Positions 11,159 through 19,381 of a stretch of 25,502 bases of DNA are shown piece after piece; within the stretch, counting starts at the first letter, position 1; each line of letters opens with the position of its first letter. The translations under genes and the position numbers were made by a program. Origin of the DNA: a virus. The DNA lies in IMG/VR virus record IMGVR_UViG_3300043313_000799, positions 1-25,502 of that record, one strand, 5' to 3'. Under the pieces are notes generated by a model that was not told the origin of the DNA, made no database searches, and saw only the letters and a program-made list of their open reading frames with translations.

Positions 11159-12627
11159 GGGTTCAAAGCAAAAGCGTGGAGATCAAGCTGGGCTACGATC
11201 CCCTGCCCAAGCAGATCGAGTTCCACACGTCCAACGCGAAGTACAGGTTCTTCGGAGGGGGGTTCGGTAACGGCAAGACGGCAGGGGGGTGCTTCGAGGC
11301 CTTCATGCTCAGCATGGAGTACCCGGGAACCGAGGGCCTCATCTGTAGGAAGACTCGTCCTGAGCTCAAGGCCACGACGCAACAGGTCTTCTTCAAGGGA
11401 GGTGGTGGTGACCCTGATCGCGGTGACTGGACAGGATGCCCTCCTGAGGTCATCAGGAGTTTCAACAAGACCGAGGGACGGCTCGAACTCATCAACGGTT
11501 CAGTCATTCACTTCTGGCCGCTCGACGATCCCGACAAGTTGACCAACCTCAACCTCGGCTGGTACATGATCGACCAGGCCGAGGAAGTGCCTGAGGATAT
11601 GTTCCTCATGCTCAATGGTCGTCTACGTCGTAGGAAGAGCCCGCGTAAGGGCATCCTCCTCTTCAACCCGAACGGGCACGATTGGATCTGGCGTTGGTGC
11701 GTGCAGAACGGGGGCAAGGAGAACGCGCACCTCATCCACGCGAAGACGAGCGACAACCCGAACCTGCCGGCTGACTACATCGCCCAGTTCGATGGCTACC
11801 CGAAGAAGTGGAGGGACCGATTCTTCAACGGGTCGTTCGACGTCTTCACCGACCAGATCTGGCCTGAGTTCGACCCGGACATCCACGTGATCCGGCCCTT
11901 CGAGATCCCGCCGTGGTTCGAGATTGTAGAGGGGATCGACCATGGTCGTCGCAACCCGACCGCTGTCATCTGGGCAGCCTTCGACGAGGTGGGCAACTGC
12001 TTCATTGTAGACGAGCACTACCGCTCAGGCCAGCTCGTGGGGCACCACGCGCAGAAGATCCTCGAGCGGCGCGAGCACAGGTGGGGGGAGCCGAACTACA
12101 CCGTGATCGACGCAAGTGCCGCACAGGAGGACCCGAACACGGGTAGGTCCGTGATCGACGAGTACTGGGACTACGGTGTGTTCACGGTCCCATCAGACAG
12201 GCACAAGATCGCGCGCGTCAACCGTGTAGCCGAGTGGCTCCGGCCCACGCCCCACTGGCCGCACCCGCTGACGCGCAAGGTGATGGAGCCGCCTGAGGAC
12301 TACAACCCTGAGGTCGACGATTATGGATACCCGAGACTTTACATCTTCCAGAACTGCGTCAATCTGATCGAGCACGTCCCACAGTACAAGTGGAAGCCAC
12401 AACCCCCTACGAGGGAGGAAGACGCAAAAGAAGAGCCGCTCAACAAAGATGACCACGATGTTGATGCTTTGGGATATATTCTGATGAGCAGGCCGTCGCC
12501 TGCGACACGTCCGAATATCCTCCCGACTATGGACCCGAGGACCGCGAAGTATTGGGACATGGTCGAGAAGAAGACAAAGAAGAGAAAGAGTGGCAGAGGC
12601 CACTCACGATTGGGAGTTGATGCGTAA
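11155..12627 (+). CDS. terL: Terminase large subunit (packaging ATPase-nuclease)
   Basis: The motor that cuts concatemers and pumps DNA into the prohead through the portal. A 490-aa protein, normal size. ATPase domain: Walker A GGGFGNGKT at residues 34-42; Walker B YMIDQAEE at 137-144, including the catalytic Glu. C-terminal RNase-H-like nuclease with acidic residues D262 (GIDHGRRNPTAVIW), D319 (YTVIDAS) and D435/D437 (DDHDVDALGY). The last ~45 residues are basic and loose, likely for small-subunit or portal contact. Coupled to the gene before it (ATGA) and after it (TAATG). All key motifs are present, so it should be active. Confidence 0.95.
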   Translation: MRVQSKSVEIKLGYDPLPKQIEFHTSNAKYRFFGGGFGNGKTAGGCFEAFMLSMEYPGTEGLICRKTRPELKATTQQVFFKGGGGDPDRGDWTGCPPEVIRSFNKTEGRLELINGSVIHFWPLDDPDKLTNLNLGWYMIDQAEEVPEDMFLMLNGRLRRRKSPRKGILLFNPNGHDWIWRWCVQNGGKENAHLIHAKTSDNPNLPADYIAQFDGYPKKWRDRFFNGSFDVFTDQIWPEFDPDIHVIRPFEIPPWFEIVEGIDHGRRNPTAVIWAAFDEVGNCFIVDEHYRSGQLVGHHAQKILERREHRWGEPNYTVIDASAAQEDPNTGRSVIDEYWDYGVFTVPSDRHKIARVNRVAEWLRPTPHWPHPLTRKVMEPPEDYNPEVDDYGYPRLYIFQNCVNLIEHVPQYKWKPQPPTREEDAKEEPLNKDDHDVDALGYILMSRPSPATRPNILPTMDPRTAKYWDMVEKKTKKRKSGRGHSRLGVDA

Positions 12628-13013
12628 TGGGTAGGTGGGTCGCAGTTCCAGCCATGCACCTCAAGCCGTACAAGTGCGTCGCCTGCGGTGGTACACCGAG
12701 GGACGACGAAGTCGAAGGTCGGCCCAACATGCAGGCGTACTTCTGTGAGGGCGTGGATATCGACTGGGGGAACGCACTGTTCCTCTGTGGCAACTGCGTG
12801 CGAGTGCTCGGCGAGTTGCGGGGCATGGTCGGTGTAGGTGACCACAAGAAGGTCGTGCAGAAGCTGGAGCAGACGGAAGCTCAGCTGACCCAGGCCCAGA
12901 ACGAACTCGAGGAGGCCCACGACCGCATCGACCGTATGCTCGACGGGGTCAAGGCCAAGAAGGAAGCAACGGCAGCGAGGAAGCCGACGACTAAGAAGAA
13001 GGTGAGTGCATGA
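12627..13013 (+). CDS. Small protein with zinc-knuckle and coiled coil
   Basis: A 128-aa protein. The N-terminal half has CVACGG near residue 18 and CGNC near residue 51, two C-x2-C pairs fitting one zinc site. The second half is a heptad-like coiled coil (QKLEQTEAQLTQAQNELEEA) ending in a Lys/Ala-rich tail (KKEATAARKPTTKKKVSA). It follows the large terminase with a 1-nt overlap, so a packaging-related or virion accessory role is possible. No family recognised. Confidence 0.75.
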   Translation: MGRWVAVPAMHLKPYKCVACGGTPRDDEVEGRPNMQAYFCEGVDIDWGNALFLCGNCVRVLGELRGMVGVGDHKKVVQKLEQTEAQLTQAQNELEEAHDRIDRMLDGVKAKKEATAARKPTTKKKVSA

Positions 13014-13360
13014 GCGCATACAACGTCAAGCGAGCCGTCGTGGCCGCAGCCCCGGGTGCAGCAGCACCAATCGTGGTGGTCCCCGGTGTAGTCGGCAAGA
13101 GCATCGTGGTCCACGCGTTCTGGCTCGTCGTGAGTGCCTCCGGTACCCACGCTCGATTCCAGTCCGACTCGACCGAGATCTTCGGTGGCGGTAGCGCCAC
13201 ACAGGGGATCCCGCTGGGGGCCAACGGCGGCATCAGCATCGGCAACGCGGGCGAGACTCCGACGGACTTCTGGTTCCAAACAGCCGTCAGTGCTGCTCTG
13301 ATCCTCAAGGTCGAGGCAGCCTGCGAAGTCTGCGTCGGCGTCATCTATGAGGAGCGATAA
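13010..13360 (+). CDS. Small beta-sandwich structural-type protein, 116 aa
   Basis: Overlaps the previous gene by 4 nt (ATGA). Short hydrophobic strands and Gly/Ser turns (KSIVVHAFWLVVSASGTHAR, GGGSATQGIPLGANGGISIG) are typical of small jelly-roll virion proteins that decorate capsids or tails. It opens a run of five small virion-type genes. Function inferred from pattern and place. Confidence 0.75.
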   Translation: MSAYNVKRAVVAAAPGAAAPIVVVPGVVGKSIVVHAFWLVVSASGTHARFQSDSTEIFGGGSATQGIPLGANGGISIGNAGETPTDFWFQTAVSAALILKVEAACEVCVGVIYEER

Positions 13361-13749
13361 TGCCTACCGCACTATACGACAACGGCAGAGAAGGCTTCCT
13401 CGACGGGTCCATCGACTGGGACACGGACGACATTCGAGGTGCCATCGTCACCAGCTCCTACACCCCGACGCTCGCTTCCGACAAGTTCCTGTCCACTCCG
13501 ACGGCGAACATCGTGGCCCGCACCGGCGCCCTCACGGCCAAGACCGTGGCTGCTGGTGTAGCAAACGGCACCATCCCGCTGATGACTGCAGTCACCGGCT
13601 CGGCGTGCATCTACTTCATCCTGTTCAAGCACACGGGATCCGACGCGACGGCGAGGCTCATCGCCATCTACGACATCTCCTACACACCATCGGGGAACGA
13701 TCTGCAGATCTCCTTCTCCACAGGTGCGAACAAGGCCTTCAAGCTATGA
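13360..13749 (+). CDS. Virion-associated protein of a common phage type, 129 aa
   Basis: The N-terminus ALYDNGREGFLDGSIDWDTD matches a pattern seen in many phage structural proteins (…GREGFL-GDIDWDTD…), usually annotated as structural or head/tail protein of unknown role. The remainder alternates strands and Thr/Ala turns (TPTANIVARTGALTAKTVAA). It ends overlapping the next start (ATGA). Recognition is by memory of the pattern, not by search. Confidence 0.8.
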   Translation: MPTALYDNGREGFLDGSIDWDTDDIRGAIVTSSYTPTLASDKFLSTPTANIVARTGALTAKTVAAGVANGTIPLMTAVTGSACIYFILFKHTGSDATARLIAIYDISYTPSGNDLQISFSTGANKAFKL

Positions 13750-14027
13750 GCTACGTGAACTACAACCACATGAGCGACGACGAGCTGGTGGACGCCAACC
13801 TCGAGCTCTCGGAGAAGAAGGAAGAGATCAGGGCCGATCAGCTCAAGATCAACCAGGTCCTGACCGACCGAGCGCAGCGGGGCGTGCGTGGCGTGTACGC
13901 AACCAAGGACCGACCGTACCGCAAGAGCCTGCGCGAGCTCATCGAGGTCCCGACCAACGTCAGCGACAGGGATCTCCTGAAGCTGAAGGGTATCCACACA
14001 GAGGAGGAGGTGAAGGGTCTTGGCTGA
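13746..14027 (+). CDS. Small helical charged protein, 93 aa
   Basis: ATG at 13746 overlaps the previous stop (ATGA); a longer open frame upstream is out-of-frame shadow of the previous gene. Starts MSYVNYNHMSDDELVDANLE, then a charged helix (EKKEEIRADQLKINQVLTDR) and a basic segment (KDRPYRKSLRELIEV). Possibly a head or tail adaptor helper. Unknown family. Confidence 0.75.
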   Translation: MSYVNYNHMSDDELVDANLELSEKKEEIRADQLKINQVLTDRAQRGVRGVYATKDRPYRKSLRELIEVPTNVSDRDLLKLKGIHTEEEVKGLG

Positions 14028-14586
14028 TGGCCCCTTCTACCACGATTCGCGTCCACCGTTCCAGACCTCGGGGTTCGCGGCGGTAGCACCCCTCACCACG
14101 TCTGTAGCCCTGTGGCCCGTGCTGGGCAACTCGGAACTACCGACGAACTACTGGACGCCCGGCAAGCGTATCTGGGTCCGTGCCTTCGGCACCATGACCA
14201 CAGGCGCTACCCCGGGCAACATGACGCTGGAGATGCGTTGCGCCCAGGCCTCAGCCCTCGGCGTCATCATCGCCACGTCTACCGCCATCGCGTTGACGGC
14301 CAACAAGACCACCATCTCGTGGTTCTTCGAGGGCGTCTACGAGTGTAGGACGAACGGTGCCTCCGGCACTATGTTCGCGTACGGCAAGTTCATCGCCAAC
14401 CAGCTGGGCCTACTGATCCCCGCTGCCAACAACCCCCTCGTCATCCCTGAATCGGGTGCCATGGCTGCAGTGGCCATGGATACGACTGCTGCGGCCAACG
14501 CCGGCATCAGCCTGCAGATGAAGCGTTCGGGATCCACGGCCGAGTCCGTGACAGTCCACGACGTCGCCATCAACTCCATGAACTGA
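14020..14586 (+). CDS. Beta-rich virion protein, 188 aa
   Basis: TTG start at 14020 overlaps the preceding gene by 8 nt, with GAGGAGG upstream. The sequence is a long series of strands with Ala/Thr/Gly turns (RIWVRAFGTMTTGATPGNMT, then ISLQMKRSGSTAESVTVHDV), without charged helices, as in jelly-roll decoration or fibre-tip proteins. Its last residues (VHDVAINSMN) form the final strand. Structural role inferred. Confidence 0.8.
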   Translation: MADGPFYHDSRPPFQTSGFAAVAPLTTSVALWPVLGNSELPTNYWTPGKRIWVRAFGTMTTGATPGNMTLEMRCAQASALGVIIATSTAIALTANKTTISWFFEGVYECRTNGASGTMFAYGKFIANQLGLLIPAANNPLVIPESGAMAAVAMDTTAAANAGISLQMKRSGSTAESVTVHDVAINSMN

Positions 14587-14957
14587 TGACTCTGGTCGTC
14601 AAGGAGACGCTAGCCGGGGTCCTGATCCTGAGCACTGCCACGAGAAGGGATCAGGTCCGAGGCGTCATCAACTCCTACTTGGCCCGCCCTCGGGTGAACG
14701 TCGGCCCCTGGACTCCCGCCTTCCTTGACGAGAACTCAGGTAAGTACGGTGTAGGATTCGGGCTGATCGTCCGTGTAGAGTGGGTGAACAAGGCAGACGC
14801 TGATGCCGCGTGGGCTGACGCGACTGCCAACCTGGCGATCCTCGAAAGTGGGTCCTTCCTCGACCAGTATACGTCGAGGGAGGATCAAGACCAGCAAACC
14901 AACGAGACCATCTACCACCACAGGATTCACGTTCCAAGTAGGCCCGAGGACTTCTAA
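14586..14957 (+). CDS. Hypothetical protein, 123 aa
   Basis: One-base overlap with the previous gene (TGATG). Alpha/beta pattern: LVVKETLAGVLILSTATRRD, then a strand KYGVGFGLIVRVEWVNKADA, a helix (DAAWADATANLAILES) and an acidic end. It looks like a compact enzyme-like or adaptor fold rather than a fibre. No family recognised. Confidence 0.75.
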   Translation: MTLVVKETLAGVLILSTATRRDQVRGVINSYLARPRVNVGPWTPAFLDENSGKYGVGFGLIVRVEWVNKADADAAWADATANLAILESGSFLDQYTSREDQDQQTNETIYHHRIHVPSRPEDF

Positions 14958-14959
14958 CC

Positions 14960-16495
14960 ATGGGCATCCTCAAGTTCGATGGCATCAACGACTTCGTCCT
15001 GTTCAATGGGGCGACGGCGGCCTTGCAGGCAGTCCCGCAAGCGGGCAACACCATTGTAGCGGTTCTCAAGCGTGTTACCGTTTCGGCCGTGTGGAACGGC
15101 ATCGTGACGTTGGAGACTGCTGCAGCAGCTTACGATCTCACGCTAGAGATCGACCTGAGCAATCACCTGTTCTGGGACAACACCAATGCCAGCTTCGGGG
15201 GCACTATTACTACAGATGTAACCGACGCAACAGACTACCATCTCCTCGGGGCGTCAAAGGTTCTGGGTGGAGCCGTCACCTTCACCAACAAGAACATCAC
15301 TACAGGTGCCGCGGTAGGTCGCCAATCCTCAGCTTCCCTAGGGGACGCAGGGGCGGGCCTCGGCGCAAACGGGTTCGTGCGCCTGGGTATGTGGCAGACC
15401 TCCGACCCAGCGAACGTGTGGATAGCTGTTGTAGGTATTTGGAACAAGGCGCTCACCAACGCACAGGTAGATGAGTGCTTTGCCAACAAGCGCACGTCGG
15501 ACTTGTGGAACAACTCGGCTGGACCACCGCTAGTTCTCATCGAATGCAACACTCTTACTCCTGTAGACCTAGGGGGTAACTGCTCGTTCGTCTCGAACAA
15601 CGCAGCCTTGGATGCTACCGAGACTGCCGAGAATTGGCAGTTCGACGGCAAGGGGTACAACCTCTCGGTTCCGACGTTCCGACCTTTGCTGATGACGCTG
15701 GTCAAGCCCTTCAAGGGGCTGCCTATCTTGGGCCAGCTTGCTCCTGCTCCTACGCCCCTAACGTCAGGGCCGGACAGTATCAGCCTCGGGGATATCGCGT
15801 CAGCAGAGGTAGTGCCTGCGCTGAATCTGCAGGACCAGATGCTCCTCACGGGGATTGCCTCGAGCGAGGCAGTCTCGGCTCTGAACCTCCAGGACCGCAT
15901 CGCCCTGACGGGCATCGCTACAGGGGAAGCGCTGAGTGCCCTCGCGCTCCTCGACAAGATGAACTTGGCAGGCATCGCGTCTGCCGAAGCGGTCAGTGCC
16001 ATCACTTTGAAGGAGTTCCTTGTTCTCACAGGGATCGCCAGTGCTGAGGCTGTAGGGGCACTAAAGCTTACGGACTTCATCACGCTCGCGGGTATCGCAA
16101 GCGGCGAGAACGTGCCCGCCCTGAGGATGCCTGACCAGATCTTCCTGTCGGGTATCGCTTCGGCCGAGAACGTGCCCGCCGTGTCGCTTGGCGCCACTGA
16201 CACCATCAACCTGACGGGGATCGCCACGGGCGAAGCGGTCAGCGCGGTCGCGCTCAAGGATCTTCTCACCCTCGCGGGTGTGGCCTCAGGTGAGGCGCTC
16301 TCCGCTGTCAAGTTGACCGACCAGCTCGGTCTTTCAGGTATAATCTCAGGTGAGATTGTTCCAGGTATCTTCCAACCGTCCATCAATCTAGTGGGCATCG
16401 CGTCAGCTGAGAGTGTGCCGGGAGTGACCCTGACCGAACCCGGTGTCAGCACAGGGAACCAAACCAGACTGCTAATGACAGGAGTAGGAAACTAA
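14960..16495 (+). CDS. Fibre-like protein: LamG-type domain plus 11 short repeats
   Basis: A 511-aa protein. Residues 1-~215 have the pattern of a concanavalin A-like/LamG domain (ILKFDGINDFVLF start, FVRLGMWQTSDPANVWIAVV, GIWNKALTNAQVDE), which usually binds sugars. After a Pro-rich hinge (~260), residues ~272-500 hold 11 imperfect repeats of about 20 aa with core GIASAEAVxALxL. Similar GIxSAEA repeats occur in other phage structural proteins and may form a beta-helical or extended shaft (known pattern, fold inferred). Likely a host-binding or decorating fibre. Short coupled gene follows (TAATG). Confidence 0.75.
   Translation: MGILKFDGINDFVLFNGATAALQAVPQAGNTIVAVLKRVTVSAVWNGIVTLETAAAAYDLTLEIDLSNHLFWDNTNASFGGTITTDVTDATDYHLLGASKVLGGAVTFTNKNITTGAAVGRQSSASLGDAGAGLGANGFVRLGMWQTSDPANVWIAVVGIWNKALTNAQVDECFANKRTSDLWNNSAGPPLVLIECNTLTPVDLGGNCSFVSNNAALDATETAENWQFDGKGYNLSVPTFRPLLMTLVKPFKGLPILGQLAPAPTPLTSGPDSISLGDIASAEVVPALNLQDQMLLTGIASSEAVSALNLQDRIALTGIATGEALSALALLDKMNLAGIASAEAVSAITLKEFLVLTGIASAEAVGALKLTDFITLAGIASGENVPALRMPDQIFLSGIASAENVPAVSLGATDTINLTGIATGEAVSAVALKDLLTLAGVASGEALSAVKLTDQLGLSGIISGEIVPGIFQPSINLVGIASAESVPGVTLTEPGVSTGNQTRLLMTGVGN
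15775..16440 (+). repeat. Eleven ~60-bp coding repeats (GIASAEAV units)
   Basis: Each unit encodes about 20 residues of the form L-x-G-I-A-S-A-E-A-V-x-A-L-x-L-x-D-x-I. The DNA of the units has diverged more than the protein core, indicating old duplication with selection on the amino acids. Two units (7 and 11) carry small insertions, and unit 10 is the most degenerate (GIISGEIVPG). Confidence 0.85.
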
Positions 16496-16701
16496 TGTTC
16501 CACCGGAGGTGCGATAAGAGGATCGACCATCTCGAGCGACTTCTAGACGAGGAGCGTGAGAAGAACAAGAACCTTCAAGAGCAGATGCTTACCCTCGCCG
16601 ACAAGCCCGTCATCCCTGTAGGGGCAAGACCAGCCAACGTGTTCTACATGGACGAGGCGCGGCTAATGGAGATGGAGGCAGACGGTGACATCCCCACGTA
16701 G
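16495..16701 (+). CDS. Small coiled-coil protein, 68 aa
   Basis: The start overlaps the previous stop by one base. Residues ~6-36 form a charged coiled coil (DKRIDHLERLLDEEREKNKN), followed by a flexible part and an acidic end (EARLMEMEADGDIPT). Small coiled-coil proteins of this kind often sit beside phage structural genes; role unknown. Confidence 0.7.
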   Translation: MFHRRCDKRIDHLERLLDEEREKNKNLQEQMLTLADKPVIPVGARPANVFYMDEARLMEMEADGDIPT

Positions 16702-17206
16702 ACGTTCAACCCTCGGTGTAGGAGCCGGGGAGATCGATGTTCCATACGACCAAAGCGGAGGCAACATGAGCACAGGTGGATTCCAGGTCCCCGAACCCGG
16801 CGGGACCATGAAGAAGATGCAGTTCGAGTTCACGGACCCCGCGGACGCAGCAGCCCAGGGCCCGCAGATCCCACCCGGCGCAGGCGTCCCCCCGGCAGGG
16901 GCGCAGGGCGCGCCCGTGCCCCCGGCAGGGATGCAGCCCCCGCCGATGATGCAACCCCCAATGCAGGAACAGGGTCAGGGAACGCAGGGAGGCCTGTTTG
17001 GGAGTCTGGCAGGCGGCGGTCAACAAATGGGTCAGGGCTTCGACTCTTCGATGTTGGGGAACGATCAGCTCGCCGCGATGGCGGACACTGATATGGGCGG
17101 TAGCCCCATCGACCTCGAAGCAGAGATGATGGAGCAGCAGCTCATGCAGGACCCACAACTTCAGATGAGGATGATGGAGGCAGCACGTCGAATGGGGAAC
17201 TTCTGA
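16685..17206 (+). CDS. Pro/Gly/Met-rich disordered protein
   Basis: 173 aa from the GTG at 16685 (GGAGG 6 nt upstream), or 146 aa from the ATG at 16766, which also has GGAGG upstream. The centre is Pro/Gly/Gln-rich and disordered (GAGVPPAGAQGAPVPPAG, MQPPPMMQPPMQEQGQ). The C-terminal ~40 residues are helical and Met-rich (EAEMMEQQLMQDPQLQMRMM). It precedes the portal. A similar Met/Gly-rich protein lies at 19987-20301, so the two may be related or do related work. Function unknown. Confidence 0.7.
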   Translation: MTSPRRRSTLGVGAGEIDVPYDQSGGNMSTGGFQVPEPGGTMKKMQFEFTDPADAAAQGPQIPPGAGVPPAGAQGAPVPPAGMQPPPMMQPPMQEQGQGTQGGLFGSLAGGGQQMGQGFDSSMLGNDQLAAMADTDMGGSPIDLEAEMMEQQLMQDPQLQMRMMEAARRMGNF

Positions 17207-17210
17207 TCGT

Positions 17211-17256
17211 GGCGCCGCGGTCATCCTCGAGTCTCCCTCCCGCTCGAGGTGGCGCC
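17211..17256. other. Inverted repeat upstream of the portal gene
   Basis: CCTCGAG (17225-17231) and CTCGAGG (17243-17249) form a 7-bp stem around an 11-nt loop, flanked by GGCGCC at 17211-17216 and 17251-17256. It lies in the 111-bp gap before the portal, the largest gap of the late operon. Possible attenuator or processing site; no U-run. Confidence 0.4.
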
Positions 17257-17317
17257 CTGGGGTGGGGCGTGAGTAAGTCCTCGTCCTCCGCTCCACCCCT
17301 CAAACTTCGGTGAATAC

Positions 17318-19354
17318 ATGGCACTAAGAGTCCAAACCCCAGAATCACAGGAACAGCTCCACGACTGGTGCCGCACAGTTGTGGAAGACTGCAAGGATCG
17401 TAGACGCGGCCACGAAGTGATGTGGTGGGAACAGATCTGCGTGTACGCAGGCGACCTCTGGGTCGAGTACAACCCCCACTCCAAGCGTCTCGAGGAGGTG
17501 CCGGCGCCCGAGCACAAGGTGCGCCTGCCCATCAACCTGGTCTCACCTGTAGTGAGGACCGAGTATGCGAAGCTCCTCAAGAACCGACCCATCGCCGAGT
17601 GCGTCCCACGGTCGGGCGACAAGTCCGACATTGACGCCTCCAAGATGGGCGACAAGATCCTGAACCACTACGTCGAGAAGCAGTTCTCCATGCCTTCCGT
17701 TCGTAGGGAGGCTCTCATCTGGACCCTGGTGACGGGTCTGGGCGCGATCTTCGTCGACTACGACCCGTCGGCGATGGGCGAGATCGAGGTCATGGTCGGC
17801 CCCGACGGGGCACCGATCTTCGACCCCGCAGCGATCAAGGAAGCGCAGCAGTTCTACAAGGACAAGCATCGGTCGATGAAGACCATCCAGATCCCGCAGG
17901 GCGACCTCCGTATGCGGGCCCTCGGCCCGATGCAGTGGGGCTGGGACTTCTCGCAAAAGAACCCACGCCTCGCGAAGTGGTGCTTCGTGACCGAGGTCTA
18001 CGATGCTCTCGAGGTCGAGCGTCGGTGGGGTGTGGAGCTCGAGAGCACAGACGGGGGCGTCAACGACACGCTCCTCGAGCGACGCATCCTGGAGAAGGCT
18101 GACCTCACAGGCTATATCCAGAGCCAAGGGCGCGCGAACAACCCAACGTCGCAGGACCTCGTCACGGTCCACCGCATGTTCGTCCTGCCGGGGCATAAGT
18201 ACTTCCCGCAGGGGTCCGAGATCATCTTCACGGACAACCAGTTCATCGACGCCACGAAGTACCCGTTCGGCCACAACCAGCTGCCCGTCAGCTGCATGGG
18301 GCACATTCCGTTCCCCTCGTCAGACTACCCCCTCTCTGTAGTGTCGCAGATCAGGGACCCGAACCTCGAGCTCTCGAAGACCGAGTCGCAGATGCTTGAG
18401 AACCGCAATCTCATGGGCAACCCGCCCTGGGTGTACTACAAGCAGCACGGCATCAAGGAAGGCCAGCTCGTCAACAAGCCCGGCCTGCAGCTCGAGGTGG
18501 ACTACCGGCCCAACATGCCGGACCCCCACCCCGTAGACATGCCGGAGATCCCTGCCTACATCCAAAACCTCCCCGAACTCCTTGAACAACATATCCAGAC
18601 CATCGCAGGCCAAGGTGAAACTTCCCAGGGGCGCGTCCCGGCCGGTGCCCGATCCGGCGTGGCGATTGCATATCTACAAGAGGAAGATGACACGAAGCTG
18701 GGGCCGACGGTGGGCGAATACGAGGAGATGATCGAGCGTGTGGGCTGGCAGCAGCTTCGACTCATTGCCGAGAACTATGACGCACCCAGGACCGCAAGAA
18801 TTCCTCGCCCTCATGCTCTGCCTGATGTCTTTGACTTCATTGGTTCTATGTTCGCTGGAATTGCTGCGGTACAGGTCCAGGCGGGCTCAGCGCTACCTCG
18901 AAGCAAGGCAGCGAAGCAGCAGTTCTGGTTGGATCTGTTCTCGATGGGTGCGGAACAGGATCCGCGCAAGCTGAAGGAACAGATGGAGTTGGGCGAGGCA
19001 GAACCCGACGAGATCGCCAAGGACGAGATGCAGGCGGAGCGCGAGAACGACCTCATGGAACGAGGTCAGATGGCCCCCGTCAAGGACTGGTTCAACCACG
19101 AAGTCCACGTCCGTATTCACCGCGCGTACATGAAGTCCGTGGACTACGAGGCCCTCGACCCAAGACTCCAGGCCGTCTTCGACGAGCACGACGCGATGCA
19201 CCAACGCTTCCTCACCGGAGCCGCTCAGGCAGCCGCTGCCGGTGTTCCCGTTCCCGGGCAGGGTGACCCTGCCGCTAGTCAACCCGTAGGAGGTGCGGCA
19301 GCTCCAAGTACCAACGGCACTCAACCCTCGATTGTAGAAGGCCAAACCGCATGA
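17318..19354 (+). CDS. Portal protein
   Basis: The portal is the twelve-fold ring at one head vertex through which DNA enters and leaves and to which the tail attaches. A 678-aa protein, in the size range of P22-like podovirus portals. Seen: a helical N-terminus with aromatic residues (EVMWWEQICVYAGDLWVEYN), the conserved RLPINLVSPVVRTEYAKLLK stretch near residue 70, VTGLGAIFVDYDPS near 140, and a long helical C-terminal part (crown/barrel region), ending in an Ala/Pro/Gly-rich loose tail. Neighbours (terminase upstream, scaffold and capsid downstream) fit. The ATG has no strong ribosome site. Its last third is less GC-rich in places. Confidence 0.85.
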   Translation: MALRVQTPESQEQLHDWCRTVVEDCKDRRRGHEVMWWEQICVYAGDLWVEYNPHSKRLEEVPAPEHKVRLPINLVSPVVRTEYAKLLKNRPIAECVPRSGDKSDIDASKMGDKILNHYVEKQFSMPSVRREALIWTLVTGLGAIFVDYDPSAMGEIEVMVGPDGAPIFDPAAIKEAQQFYKDKHRSMKTIQIPQGDLRMRALGPMQWGWDFSQKNPRLAKWCFVTEVYDALEVERRWGVELESTDGGVNDTLLERRILEKADLTGYIQSQGRANNPTSQDLVTVHRMFVLPGHKYFPQGSEIIFTDNQFIDATKYPFGHNQLPVSCMGHIPFPSSDYPLSVVSQIRDPNLELSKTESQMLENRNLMGNPPWVYYKQHGIKEGQLVNKPGLQLEVDYRPNMPDPHPVDMPEIPAYIQNLPELLEQHIQTIAGQGETSQGRVPAGARSGVAIAYLQEEDDTKLGPTVGEYEEMIERVGWQQLRLIAENYDAPRTARIPRPHALPDVFDFIGSMFAGIAAVQVQAGSALPRSKAAKQQFWLDLFSMGAEQDPRKLKEQMELGEAEPDEIAKDEMQAERENDLMERGQMAPVKDWFNHEVHVRIHRAYMKSVDYEALDPRLQAVFDEHDAMHQRFLTGAAQAAAAGVPVPGQGDPAASQPVGGAAAPSTNGTQPSIVEGQTA

Positions 19355-19381
19355 TGTATGATCCTCTAAAGGAGGTGTAGT

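Noticed and set aside
15235-16452. 405-aa open frame on the minus strand across the fibre-like gene
   Set aside because: Its repeats are only the mirror image of the GIASAEAV coding repeats; no ribosome site and poor composition.
14960-16495. Diversity-generating retroelement target
   Set aside because: No reverse transcriptase, template repeat or accessory gene is visible in the window; the repeats have ordinary tandem-duplication features.
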